A stretch of DNA of 28,363 nucleotides. Origin: Dyella_A sp049445995 (GTDB taxonomy: Bacteria > Pseudomonadota > Gammaproteobacteria > Xanthomonadales > Rhodanobacteraceae). Where the stretch lies: NCBI RefSeq assembly GCF_049445995.1, contig NZ_JBMSDZ010000034.1, forward strand, positions 1-28,363. Reading direction: 5' to 3'. The stretch's first letter is position 1. Each line of letters begins with the position of its first letter. The notes beneath the pieces were generated by a model. That model made no database searches. It was not told where the DNA came from and was given only the letters and a program-made list of their open reading frames with translations. Positions 13,607 through 21,454 of the stretch are shown piece by piece. Both the position numbers and the translations under genes were made by a program.

Positions 13607-13837
13607 ATGAACGGCTGGATTGCTCCGGCGCTGTTTGTTGCTGGCGCCTTCTGCGTTTTCTTTGTGTTGCGACTGGTTCGCCTGATGTGGGATTCATCCC
13701 AGCAAAAGGGCGGCTTCCTCTTCCCTTTTGAGGCTCGCCTACTTCAGTGGCTACAGGATCGCGCCACCGCGCGGGCTCTTGGTGTCGATGTAGGCATCAT
13801 CCGGGCGCGTCGCAAGATCGATTTCCCCGATCACTGA
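13607..13837 (+). CDS. Small one-TM protein on opposite strand
   Basis: A 76-aa ORF filling the only substantial gap in the minus-strand late operon. One N-terminal TM is clear (about residues 5-24: IAPALFVAGAFCVFFVLRLV). An amphipathic basic cytoplasmic tail with 'RLLQWLQDRATARALGV' and 'RARRKIDF' follows. It converges on the ejection-protein gene, and the two stops overlap. The start is only a few bases past a hairpin, and no strong ribosome site is visible, although a GGG precedes ATG. No minus-strand ORF competes. I do not recognise a family. It could be a moron expressed from the prophage (membrane or exclusion protein) or a late membrane protein. Moderately sure it is a gene. Confidence 0.5.
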   Translation: MNGWIAPALFVAGAFCVFFVLRLVRLMWDSSQQKGGFLFPFEARLLQWLQDRATARALGVDVGIIRARRKIDFPDH

Positions 13838-15645
13838 CCCTGTAGGCGAAGGCTCTGCGCGGTCGGATCAATCGATGCTCCAAGCGCCTGCTGTAGCTGC
13901 TGCTTTAGCTGAGCATTGGCATTCGGGTTATTGAGGATCGACTCAACCAAGCGCGGGTTCTTCAGCATGTTCTGCACGGTGCGCGATATGCCCACCGCGC
14001 CAGCTCCCGTCAGCAACCCAGCAAGCGGGTTGATGGCAGCACCCGTTCCCAAGGCAGATCCAACCACAGCGCCAGGTGCTTTCAGTGCGTCGATCACAGC
14101 CGTGCGCCGAGCGGTTCCGGAATCCGGCACAACGTCCTTCAAGAACCGCTGGCCGATACGGGCCAAATCGCCCAAGTCGCCGCGAGTGCCACGAGCCATG
14201 GCCACCTTGCCGGCATTGTTTCCGGTGACGCGTCCCATCAGCTGAGCCGGCGAAATGTCGCCCGTGGTCGATTTCCCCACCAGCGGCTCGATCGTGCGCA
14301 TGTCCTTCCACTGCTGGCGTGCCTGCGCCCAGGCTGCGGCATCCTCTGGCTTGATGTTGGCACCCATGGCGTCACGCAGCACTTCCTGAAGATCGCCGAG
14401 CACCTTGGAGCGCTCGCCACCTGAACGAATAGCGCTCCCGAGCTTGGAATCAATGCTCTGATACACGCGGCCAGGGATCGTGCCGTTTTGGCTTTGGCTC
14501 ACCAAGCGCTGGATGATGGAATCAACCATGCTCTTGGCTTCTGGACCATAGAACGACTGCGCATCCTGAGCGACGGCTTGCAGCTTTCGGCCAAGGTCCG
14601 GCGTGATAGGGATGTTGTTGTTCGCCGTCAGACGGTCGAATTCACCGCCAATGCGCTTCACAGCACCAGCAAATGCTTCTGGCGTGATCTTTTGTGCATC
14701 AATTCCGATGGTTTGTCCCACGGCACGGTTAAATGCCTGCTGCTGCGCATCTTGAAACTTGGCCGCGCCGCTGAAAGGGACTTGCGAGGTGGCAGAATCA
14801 ACCAGCTTGGCAACTTTTGAATCAGCGATCTGCGATGCTTTCAGCGGGATGCCAGCAGACTCGGCAAGGTTTGCCAGTCGGGTGGCTTCCGGGGATGCGG
14901 CGCCAATTAATCGGCCAGCGCCACGGGCCGCACCTACAGCGGTTGCCTCACCAGCGGCCGGAGCGAGACCACCAAGCAAGCTCCACGCAAGCTCTGCTTT
15001 AGGTGACAAGCCAGCTTCATGGGCTACACCACCCGCACCAGATCCCGCCACAGTCGCAGCCAGCTGCGCCCCAGGCTGAGCGATAAGCGCCTGGCCCACC
15101 GTGCGCGCCACGGGCGATGCTGCGCTCGACATGGCGCTACCCAAGCCCATGCCGCCAAGCATGCCGCCCACGCCCTGCTCGATGCGATCCACCACGCGGC
15201 CAGTAGGCGTGCTCGACTGCGGCACATCGGCCTTCTGCAAGGTCGAATCGACCAGACCGTGGATCGTCTTGAAGTAGTCCTGCGGCCCGCCGAAGTGCTC
15301 AATCGCCCGGTTCGTCAGGTCAATCGGCAGGTCAATCAGGCTTCCAAGGCCTTTCGTGACGTTGCCACTGGTGCGAAGCGTGGCATCGGCCAACTGAGTG
15401 CCGATGGACGGTGCCTGACGAAGCTGCGCGGCTCCCTGCTGCTCACGTTGCAGGAACGCCTGATCCTCGGGCGACATGGCGGCAATTTCGGCCGGCGAGT
15501 AGTCGCTAGAGGGCGGCTGTGTAGTGGCGGATGGCATCGCCGGATGCGGAAGCATCTGGAAACCGGGCGGAGGCGGAGGCACGCCTTGGCCCATCGGCTG
15601 CACCATCTGAAAGCCCGGAGGCGGCGGCGGGATCTGGTCAGCCAT
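13831..15645 (-). CDS. Ejection / internal virion protein with PPPPPGF repeats
   Basis: A 604-aa protein. The N terminus has two copies of a 'PPPPPGFQM' motif (residues about 6-31), then a Ser/Gln-rich helix. The long central part is rich in Ala, Gly and Gln with amphipathic helices, including 'SAASPVARTVGQALIAQPGA' and 'LAWSLLGGLAPAAGEATAVG'. The C terminus has 'GSALGTGAAINPLAGLLTGA' and a Gln-rich helix. This matches the DNA-ejection proteins of P22-like podoviruses, which leave the capsid with the genome and build a conduit across the cell envelope. It overlaps the upstream gene by 8 bp. The function is assigned from position and composition rather than from a catalytic motif. Confidence 0.7.
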   Translation of the reverse strand: MADQIPPPPPGFQMVQPMGQGVPPPPPGFQMLPHPAMPSATTQPPSSDYSPAEIAAMSPEDQAFLQREQQGAAQLRQAPSIGTQLADATLRTSGNVTKGLGSLIDLPIDLTNRAIEHFGGPQDYFKTIHGLVDSTLQKADVPQSSTPTGRVVDRIEQGVGGMLGGMGLGSAMSSAASPVARTVGQALIAQPGAQLAATVAGSGAGGVAHEAGLSPKAELAWSLLGGLAPAAGEATAVGAARGAGRLIGAASPEATRLANLAESAGIPLKASQIADSKVAKLVDSATSQVPFSGAAKFQDAQQQAFNRAVGQTIGIDAQKITPEAFAGAVKRIGGEFDRLTANNNIPITPDLGRKLQAVAQDAQSFYGPEAKSMVDSIIQRLVSQSQNGTIPGRVYQSIDSKLGSAIRSGGERSKVLGDLQEVLRDAMGANIKPEDAAAWAQARQQWKDMRTIEPLVGKSTTGDISPAQLMGRVTGNNAGKVAMARGTRGDLGDLARIGQRFLKDVVPDSGTARRTAVIDALKAPGAVVGSALGTGAAINPLAGLLTGAGAVGISRTVQNMLKNPRLVESILNNPNANAQLKQQLQQALGASIDPTAQSLRLQGQ

Positions 15646-17137
15646 TGGCAGGCACCCAGCTCTGGCCGTTCCATTCGATGGCTTGCCCGGTCTGCGGATT
15701 CACGGCGCGCGGTCGAGACATGGCCGGCTGCTGCGAATCAGACTGTCCGCCACCCTGCGCCGACTGATCAAACCGAATCTGTGCCCCAGCAATGCGATCT
15801 CGCGTGCGCTGCAACTTGTTCTTGTAGTCGATCAAGTTGTTTCGAAGCTGATCGTTATTCTGATTCTCGCCCAAGTTGACCTGAGCATTTCGAATGATCC
15901 GACCTTCAGAATCCGTCAAGTTTCCAAAGCCGCTCGCACCGGTTGCAGAGAGGGATTTGAGGTTGCTCAGGGTGTTCAAAAGCGACTGGTTGCCGATGGT
16001 GTCAAGCAAAGCTCGCGCGTTGGCCGTGTCGGTATGCGGGATGCGACCAAACGTGTCGCCCATGAACGTGCCAAGGTTCTCAAACCCAGGCGCTTTGAGT
16101 AGCTGATCAATCTGCTGGATGCTGCCGTCGATGCCCTGCACAGTCGCCTGCTGCGCTTCGGTCGCCTTCTGTGCCTTCACGGCTTGGATGGCTTCCTGAG
16201 CTGCGCTCATCTGCGGCGGATTGCTCACTACGTCGATCTTTCCCGTTGGATCGACCTGAGCGACGGTGCCTTCAGGTAGGCCGTACTGCTTCACTTCCTG
16301 CGGCGTGAGCGTGCGGACGTTCTTGGGAGGCGAGTAGCCAAGCCCGCCACCAGTGGGCGTGATTTGCGCGCCTGCGTTGGCGTACTGCTGCCTGATCCAT
16401 GCGTCGCCCTGCTCTGGCGTCATCTGGCCGGAGTTGACCAGCTGGGAAGCACGCGCATTGATGGCATCCAGCGGGCTAGATGATGGTGCGGATGCATTCG
16501 GCACCCCACTGGGGAAGGGATCAGAAAATTTGCCGCTAGCAGGGTCAAGAAGCATTTTCCTGCTCCCTCCATTGCCATCGGGAATTTCTACAAGCTGCAT
16601 ATTTGCCGGCTTGGCGGGATTGGTGAACATCTGCTGGCCCGTGGCGCTATCGACCAGCACACCACCCGGAGCGACTACCGTGCCCTTCTGCTCTGCCATG
16701 CCTCCGGTCTGACCAAGCACCTTGTACAGCGTCGGCAACAGGTCAGGCGTCCACTGCTGGGGCAGATTGGCCGCGTTCGCCGGGTCAAAGCTCGCCAGCG
16801 TATTGCGTACACCCTGATACGTGCCGTTGATGCGCGCCGGGTCGCCACTCTTGTACGCAGCGATCATTGCCTCAGCCGTATTGCTTGCCAGCTTGCTGCG
16901 GCGATCCTGCAAAGCCTGATCGCGCTGTGCCTTGGCTGCATCCTGCGCCGTGAGGTCGTTGCCAAGCCCCACCGCAAGCTGCGGATTCAACGCCGCAAGC
17001 TGCGACAGCAACGGCTGGCGCTGCGTCGGATCGGCACCGTAGACCTGGCCGGCGATCTTGTTGGCCTGCTGTTGCTGGCCGTACTGCATGCCCTGCCGAT
17101 ACTGGCCGACGATATCGGGGAACTGAAGCTCTGCCAT
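15638..17137 (-). CDS. Ejection / internal virion protein
   Basis: A 499-aa, largely helical, Gln- and Ala-rich protein. The N terminus (QYRQGMQYGQQQQANKIAGQ) and the helix 'DLTAQDAAKAQRDQALQDRR' are typical of internal virion proteins. A central beta-containing section ('GVLVDSATGQQMFTNPAK') and a C-terminal helical bundle (NLKSLSATGASGFGNLTDSE, DYKNKLQRTRDRIAGA) follow. It ends with 'QAIEWNGQSWVPANG'. The neighbours are the gp7-like transfer protein and the PPPPPGF ejection protein, so it is probably the second of three ejection proteins. No lytic transglycosylase motif is evident. Confidence 0.7.
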   Translation of the reverse strand: MAELQFPDIVGQYRQGMQYGQQQQANKIAGQVYGADPTQRQPLLSQLAALNPQLAVGLGNDLTAQDAAKAQRDQALQDRRSKLASNTAEAMIAAYKSGDPARINGTYQGVRNTLASFDPANAANLPQQWTPDLLPTLYKVLGQTGGMAEQKGTVVAPGGVLVDSATGQQMFTNPAKPANMQLVEIPDGNGGSRKMLLDPASGKFSDPFPSGVPNASAPSSSPLDAINARASQLVNSGQMTPEQGDAWIRQQYANAGAQITPTGGGLGYSPPKNVRTLTPQEVKQYGLPEGTVAQVDPTGKIDVVSNPPQMSAAQEAIQAVKAQKATEAQQATVQGIDGSIQQIDQLLKAPGFENLGTFMGDTFGRIPHTDTANARALLDTIGNQSLLNTLSNLKSLSATGASGFGNLTDSEGRIIRNAQVNLGENQNNDQLRNNLIDYKNKLQRTRDRIAGAQIRFDQSAQGGGQSDSQQPAMSRPRAVNPQTGQAIEWNGQSWVPANG

Positions 17138-17158
17138 GCGGGTTTCCCCTGAATGTGG

Positions 17159-17839
17159 TTACTGACCGGGCCAGTAGGTGCTGGTCGATTCGGCGCCGTA
17201 GTAGGGCGTAGAGGTAGCCATGGGCACGTTCGTGGTCACGGGCGCATAGGACGAAGCGTTCTGCCCCCTGTACTGCCCGTAAGCGCCGGCAAGCTGGCCG
17301 AGCAGGTTGCTGGTGGAGTTGGCTTGATTGATGTACCCAGCGCCCTGAGCATTGGCCGCGCTCATCAGGTTGTTCCCGATGCCTGCGGCGTTGCCGGTGC
17401 CGATGCTGCCGAGGTTCGACGCGGCACCCTGCCCCATCTGCGCAAGGTTCATCAGGCTGCTGCGGTAGTTCCCCAGGTTCTGGCTGGCAAGCCCGCCCGC
17501 AAACTTCAACACGTCCGCCGTGTGCCCACCGGCATACAGCGACCCACGCGCGGCGGCACTTCGGTCCACCCCCTGCAAGCCCTGATCCAGCGCGAACTTG
17601 TAATCTGGCGAGTTCATGAAGCCGGAATAATCGCCACTGGCCAATGCATTCAGGCCGGTCAGCGCCCCACTTCCCGCATCAATGTACGGGTTCAGATTTT
17701 GCGCAGTGCGGTTGTAGTTCTGTTCAAGCTGCGCGTTTGCCTGCGAGGCCGCACTCTTGCTGGCATTAGCCGCCTTATTGGCAGCTTGATTTTGTTCCAC
17801 CGCGCCAACGACGGCAGCTGCTGCGACGCCCCAAGGCAT
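17159..17839 (-). CDS. P22 gp7-like DNA transfer (ejection) protein
   Basis: A 226-aa protein starting at ATG 17839; the frame is open to 17992 but the extension is basic and overlaps another gene. It begins with a short hydrophobic stretch (GVAAAAVVGAVEQ) and a helix rich in Ala, Asn and Gln. The diagnostic block 'PYIDAGSGALTGLNALASGD', then 'YKFALDQGLQGVDRSAAARG' and 'GHTADVLKFAGGLASQNLGN', is common among podovirus DNA transfer proteins. These are packaged in the head and ejected early. It lies directly after the small 60-aa gene. Confidence 0.8.
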   Translation of the reverse strand: MPWGVAAAAVVGAVEQNQAANKAANASKSAASQANAQLEQNYNRTAQNLNPYIDAGSGALTGLNALASGDYSGFMNSPDYKFALDQGLQGVDRSAAARGSLYAGGHTADVLKFAGGLASQNLGNYRSSLMNLAQMGQGAASNLGSIGTGNAAGIGNNLMSAANAQGAGYINQANSTSNLLGQLAGAYGQYRGQNASSYAPVTTNVPMATSTPYYGAESTSTYWPGQ

Positions 17840-17843
17840 GGTG

Positions 17844-18026
17844 TTATTCCTCTGTCTGAATGACGGTGCGGCGCTGCTCAAGCATTGCCAAGGCCACATC
17901 GCGGCATTCCTGGATGGAAAGCCTGCGGTGTTCCTTGGTGCCTGCGCCGGGGTGGTACTGCATGGACGTGACGGACGCGAAATACACGTCAAACGCCATC
18001 ACTTCGGACGGTTTCAGCGGATGCAT
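17844..18026 (-). CDS. Small conserved-looking phage protein
   Basis: A 60-aa acidic/basic soluble protein of unknown function. A predicted strand section (VMAFDVYFASVTSMQYHPGA) is followed by a helix (SIQECRDVALAMLEQRR). No metal motif or TM is visible. Its start overlaps the oxygenase gene by 13 bp and its stop lies 4 bp before the gp7-like start, so it is tightly embedded in the late operon. That position supports it being a real gene, perhaps a cofactor or chaperone for a neighbour. Confidence 0.65.
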   Translation of the reverse strand: MHPLKPSEVMAFDVYFASVTSMQYHPGAGTKEHRRLSIQECRDVALAMLEQRRTVIQTEE

Positions 18027-18559
18027 ATGATCATCGTGATGCGGGCCTCGTCCGAGTCGTTGGTGACCCAGTGCAGGCGCGAGTTGTCGAAGGTGTAGAG
18101 GTCGCCGGGAAGCGGCCTGAGCGAGGCGTCCTCGAAGTGGAACGCCTGATCGGTGTTGCCTTGGATCTGTACGGCGTATTTGGCGTACCGCTGCGCGTGC
18201 CAGCCATGGTCAACGTGAGGCTTCACCGAGCCACCGGGCGGGATGCGGGTAATCAGCACGCCGCCAAGCGTCTGGCCGGCTACCATGCGCATCACCTTGC
18301 GGCACAAGCGCCAAGCGGATGGAATCGCGGCTATGCACGGGTACCACTCGGAGACGTGTTCGGCGTTGAACGCCTGCGGATCACCGTGGAAGTTGCGCCA
18401 TGGGTTGTAGCGCACCCAGATGTCGTCAACCTCACGATGCGGCGTGCCATCGCCACAGGTGCGCAGCGTGTGCCGGTTCCACAGTTCCGGATGATCGGCC
18501 AGCTGACGCGCAAGCGGCTGCACATCCAAGCCACTAGCGAGGTGCTGGATGGAAGCCAT
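18014..18559 (-). CDS. 2OG-Fe(II) oxygenase, Asp/Asn beta-hydroxylase type
   Basis: A 181-aa protein with the facial triad of 2-oxoglutarate/iron oxygenases: His115-x-Asp117 in 'KPHVDHGWH' and distal His163 in 'NSRLHWVTND'. Arg173 ('EARITMIICIR') is in place to bind the 2OG carboxylate. The N-terminal 'WNRHTLRTCGDGTPHREVDD' leading to 'IWVRYNPW', and the strand 'QAFHFEDASLRPLPGDLYTF', fit the aspartyl/asparaginyl beta-hydroxylase branch. All key residues are present, so it is probably active. It is translationally coupled to the gp10-like neck gene (TGATG), which points to a late virion role such as hydroxylating a structural or host protein. The substrate is unknown. Confidence 0.85.
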   Translation of the reverse strand: MASIQHLASGLDVQPLARQLADHPELWNRHTLRTCGDGTPHREVDDIWVRYNPWRNFHGDPQAFNAEHVSEWYPCIAAIPSAWRLCRKVMRMVAGQTLGGVLITRIPPGGSVKPHVDHGWHAQRYAKYAVQIQGNTDQAFHFEDASLRPLPGDLYTFDNSRLHWVTNDSDEARITMIICIR

Positions 18560-19956
18560 CAGCTATCACACGCCTCGATCATGGCCGACACTTCCAAGAG
18601 GTCAGCCTTCAGCGCATCCGTGACGCGAATGTCCAGCGTGATTTGCCGGCACTGGCCGATGCCGCGCGTCTCGACCGTCTGCACGAAAGATCCGGTCTTG
18701 CCCATCGGCAGCTTCCGCCAGTCGGACCAGTTGTGCCCGCCGTCCTTGCTGTAGCGCATGTCCATGTACGTGCTACCGCTGGCAGGCTGGCCGGTGTCGA
18801 TGGTGAACTTGAGCCCGTTGACCAGCACGCGGTTCCCGCCATCGGCAAGCACGGTGGTCACGCGCCGGCGCTCTAGGTCTGCGCCAACCTCATCAAAAGC
18901 TGACCAGTCGAGCTTGTAGAGCTTCCCGTTGCTGTAGTCGCCGGCAATCCACTGGCCATTCCACTTCACCAGGTCATTGATGCGCCAGCGGTTCAGGCCG
19001 TAGGACTTGCGGCGGTGCCACTCGCCGGAAGCCACGTCATAGCCCCACGTCTGGCCGTCCGGGAAGGTGAAATAGGCCACCTTGTGGCCCTGATCCTCCC
19101 AGGCGAAGCAGAACGCCTTGCTGAGGTCACTGCTGGCGATGCTGGATTCGATGGGAAGCGTCGAAACGCGCTGCGGCGAGTAGCCGTTGGCGCGGTAGAG
19201 CGATCCATCATCACCCAGCCAAAAGACCGAGTTGTCCAGCAACACACGCGCATGCGTCGCCGCGAGGCCTCGCTCGATCACCACGCCCGACTGCCGCTGA
19301 AACGTGCCCGTGCCTGCGCCCGTATCCACGAACGGCTCGATGGTGCGCGAGCCCATCAGCCACCATTCGCGGTGGGTGACGATCTGCCCGACGATCTTGT
19401 CCGGGGCGCTCTCTGCCTCGTACTGGTCGAGCGTGTTGTAGCTGGTGGCGTCGGCCAGATCCGAAGTGAAAGCACGGCGTCCGGTCGGGTCCACGCCGAC
19501 AATGAACTGGTCGATGAAATCGAACGATTTGGCCCCGATGAATCCCGGGTCCGTGATCTGTACCAGCGTGTTGTCGCGGGTATCGAACACGTAGCCGCTC
19601 GAACCATTGGCGATGGCAAGCTGGTTGCCGCCAGCCACTTGGTTGTGGGCCATCGACACGCGCGAAACGCCAGGTATCGTTCCACGGGAAACCACGGTGC
19701 CGTTCGTAGCCTCGTACAGAGTGCTTCCAGACACCGCGAACAGGCGCCCTTCCACGTCGTGCAGGCCACGGATGCCCAAGCCGCTGCCAAGGTCGCAGAA
19801 CGCGCTCAGACCTGGCGGGTTGCGGTACTTGGACGGCGACCGCGTGCCTTCGCGCTCAGCCTTCACCAGCAGCCAGTTCACCACGTCCGCCGATGACCAC
19901 TCCCGACTGTCGTCCGGATAAGCGCCACCGATGACGGGAAGCGGTTTCCAGCGCAT
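18559..19956 (-). CDS. P22 gp10-like packaged DNA stabilisation (neck) protein
   Basis: A 465-aa protein, close to the 472 aa of P22 gp10. It has repeated beta-propeller-like strands: 'GRLFAVSGSTLYEATNG', 'QLAIANGSSGYVFDTRDN', 'ALQITDPGF'-type and 'SVFWLGDDGSLYRANGYSPQ'. The C-terminal part has 'DMRYSKDGGHNWSDWRKLPM' and 'IGQCRQITLDIRVTD', which are typical of this family. Gp10 assembles under gp4 to close the portal after packaging and to carry tailspikes. It lies directly after the gp4-like gene with a TGATG overlap, in the same order as P22. Confidence 0.88.
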   Translation of the reverse strand: MRWKPLPVIGGAYPDDSREWSSADVVNWLLVKAEREGTRSPSKYRNPPGLSAFCDLGSGLGIRGLHDVEGRLFAVSGSTLYEATNGTVVSRGTIPGVSRVSMAHNQVAGGNQLAIANGSSGYVFDTRDNTLVQITDPGFIGAKSFDFIDQFIVGVDPTGRRAFTSDLADATSYNTLDQYEAESAPDKIVGQIVTHREWWLMGSRTIEPFVDTGAGTGTFQRQSGVVIERGLAATHARVLLDNSVFWLGDDGSLYRANGYSPQRVSTLPIESSIASSDLSKAFCFAWEDQGHKVAYFTFPDGQTWGYDVASGEWHRRKSYGLNRWRINDLVKWNGQWIAGDYSNGKLYKLDWSAFDEVGADLERRRVTTVLADGGNRVLVNGLKFTIDTGQPASGSTYMDMRYSKDGGHNWSDWRKLPMGKTGSFVQTVETRGIGQCRQITLDIRVTDALKADLLEVSAMIEACDS

Positions 19957-20312
19957 CAGTAGTAGTCCGTGTGCAACGTCTGGCCGACGTAGCGGTGATT
20001 CTTGAGAATCGTCAGCTCCTTCATGCCAAGCGTGGCATTGCCAGCGAGCAACTGCGCGCGGTTAAGCACGCCATAGGGCATCATCAGGCGGTAGGCGATC
20101 ACCTGCGTAAGCGGAATGAAGTAGCGGGCCGGAATCGCATCGCCGTCCAGATCGAACGGGATCAATCCACGGTCATACAGGGCTTCAAGCTGCTGCTGAC
20201 ACCGCGCCGTGGCGATCTTGGCGTCCTCCGGTGCCGGTGCATCCTGCAAATCGGCCACGCCAAGCTCTTGCAGCACCGCATTGCGCAGATCGTCGCGGGT
20301 ATAGGTGGACAT
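19956..20312 (-). CDS. P22 gp4-like head completion / adaptor protein
   Basis: A 118-aa protein starting at ATG 20312, 7 nt after GGGAG; a TTG four codons upstream is a weaker choice. It is mostly helical: 'TRDDLRNAVLQELGVADLQD', 'PEDAKIATARCQQQLEALYD' and 'LTQVIAYRLMMPYGVLN'. The pattern fits the gp4 family, whose twelve copies extend the portal and connect it to gp10. It is separated from the coat gene by a terminator hairpin and coupled to gp10. The short C terminus 'RYVGQTLHTDYY' is typical. The lytic activity reported for P22 gp4 cannot be judged from this sequence. Confidence 0.8.
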   Translation of the reverse strand: MSTYTRDDLRNAVLQELGVADLQDAPAPEDAKIATARCQQQLEALYDRGLIPFDLDGDAIPARYFIPLTQVIAYRLMMPYGVLNRAQLLAGNATLGMKELTILKNHRYVGQTLHTDYY

Positions 20313-20327
20313 GCGTGCTCCCAAAGA

Positions 20328-20354
20328 AAGGGGCGACCATCACGGCCGCCCCTT
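20328..20354 (-). terminator. Terminator after coat gene
   Basis: On the minus strand AAGGGGCG pairs with CGCCCCTT, with an internal GCC/GGT extension around GTGAT, followed by TCTTT. Placed right after the coat stop, it would let coat and scaffold be made in excess over neck proteins. Confidence 0.7.
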
Positions 20355-20368
20355 GCTTGCCTTGGCTA

Positions 20369-21451
20369 TCAGTCAGCCGCCGCCGCGACGAAGCCGGTCG
20401 CCATGCCCCAGTCCTTGGCGCTGGTGCTGCCCTGACCCCACAGGATCTTCTCGACGCCTCGCAGCTCGAAGAAGCCGACGCCACGCTGGAAGCCGTAGTC
20501 GTCTTCCTTGCGAAGTGTGGTCATCAGCTCCTTGGCCCACGCCACGGCAAGCGCCTGCGCACCGCACAGGTACACCGGAGCGCACGCAACCGGGGTGGTC
20601 GCCGTGTTGTTGAAGCCGGCGATCTCGGGGATCTCGCGGATCACGACACCATCCCAGTACAGCGAGGTGGTACCGGTGAACAGCGGGTTGGTCTTGGCGC
20701 GCTCGCGGGCGTTCTCATGCACCGTCTCGAGGTCGATCTTCAGATCCCGATAGGCGTACGAGTTGACGAACAGCACGAAGGTCTCTTCGTCCTCGCCGTA
20801 GGTGAACGGGCGGATGCCCTCGCCGTTGGCGTTCTTGGCCGTCTGCGCCAGACGCTTCAGCAGCGACACCACGTTCTTGGACAGCTTCATCGTGCTGGTG
20901 ACGTTGTTCAGCGCGGTGGCGAACGTGGCGTTGTAGTTCGCGGTCGAATCACCGAACAGCACGCGGTCGGAGTTGGCGACGGTCCAGTTGTTGAGGTTGG
21001 TCGCGGTAGCAGATCCGTACGGCACGCCCTGAATCGAACCCAGCGCCGTGATGATGTCGTTCTTCATGTAGCGCATCGCCAGATCCTTCAGGGCGGTGCG
21101 GCCGGCCTCGCGCACGTCGAACGCACTGGCCTGCTCTTCCTCCATGTTCACCACGGTGGCGTCGCGGACCACCTTCACGGTGATCTTGTGACCATCGTTC
21201 GGCAAAGCCTTTTCGTTGCCCACCAGCGACGTGGTGCCGTCATTTGCGCCCGCAGCGGCATCCAGCGCGCCAATCAGGTTGACGGTGATCGCGTCGCCCT
21301 TCTTCTTGGTCAGGTCGCGCTTGACCTGGATGATGGAGTTCTCGCCGCTGCCCATGTACCGCTTGAAGCGGCTGGCGCGCACGTACTCCATGAAGAGCTT
21401 GTTGTCCCACTGTTTCGCACGTACGGCAGTGGAAATGGTCGTGTTAGTCAT
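20369..21451 (-). CDS. Major capsid protein, N4-gp56 family
   Basis: A 360-aa coat protein with the HK97-like fold. The N-terminal 'AVRAKQWDNKLFMEYVRASR' and 'DLTKKKGDAITVNLIGALD' are diagnostic of the N4-gp56 coat family. 'DAFDVREAGRTALKDLAMRY'-type spine helix and 'YRDLKIDLETVHENARERA' follow. 'PLFTGTTSLYWDGVVIREIP' and the terminal 'GAQALAVAWAKELMTTLR' complete it. Length is normal for the family. It lies four bases past the scaffold stop. The portal and neck genes look P22-like, so the head module combines proteins named after different model phages, as in many environmental podoviruses. Confidence 0.92.
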   Translation of the reverse strand: MTNTTISTAVRAKQWDNKLFMEYVRASRFKRYMGSGENSIIQVKRDLTKKKGDAITVNLIGALDAAAGANDGTTSLVGNEKALPNDGHKITVKVVRDATVVNMEEEQASAFDVREAGRTALKDLAMRYMKNDIITALGSIQGVPYGSATATNLNNWTVANSDRVLFGDSTANYNATFATALNNVTSTMKLSKNVVSLLKRLAQTAKNANGEGIRPFTYGEDEETFVLFVNSYAYRDLKIDLETVHENARERAKTNPLFTGTTSLYWDGVVIREIPEIAGFNNTATTPVACAPVYLCGAQALAVAWAKELMTTLRKEDDYGFQRGVGFFELRGVEKILWGQGSTSAKDWGMATGFVAAAAD

Positions 21452-21454
21452 GGC

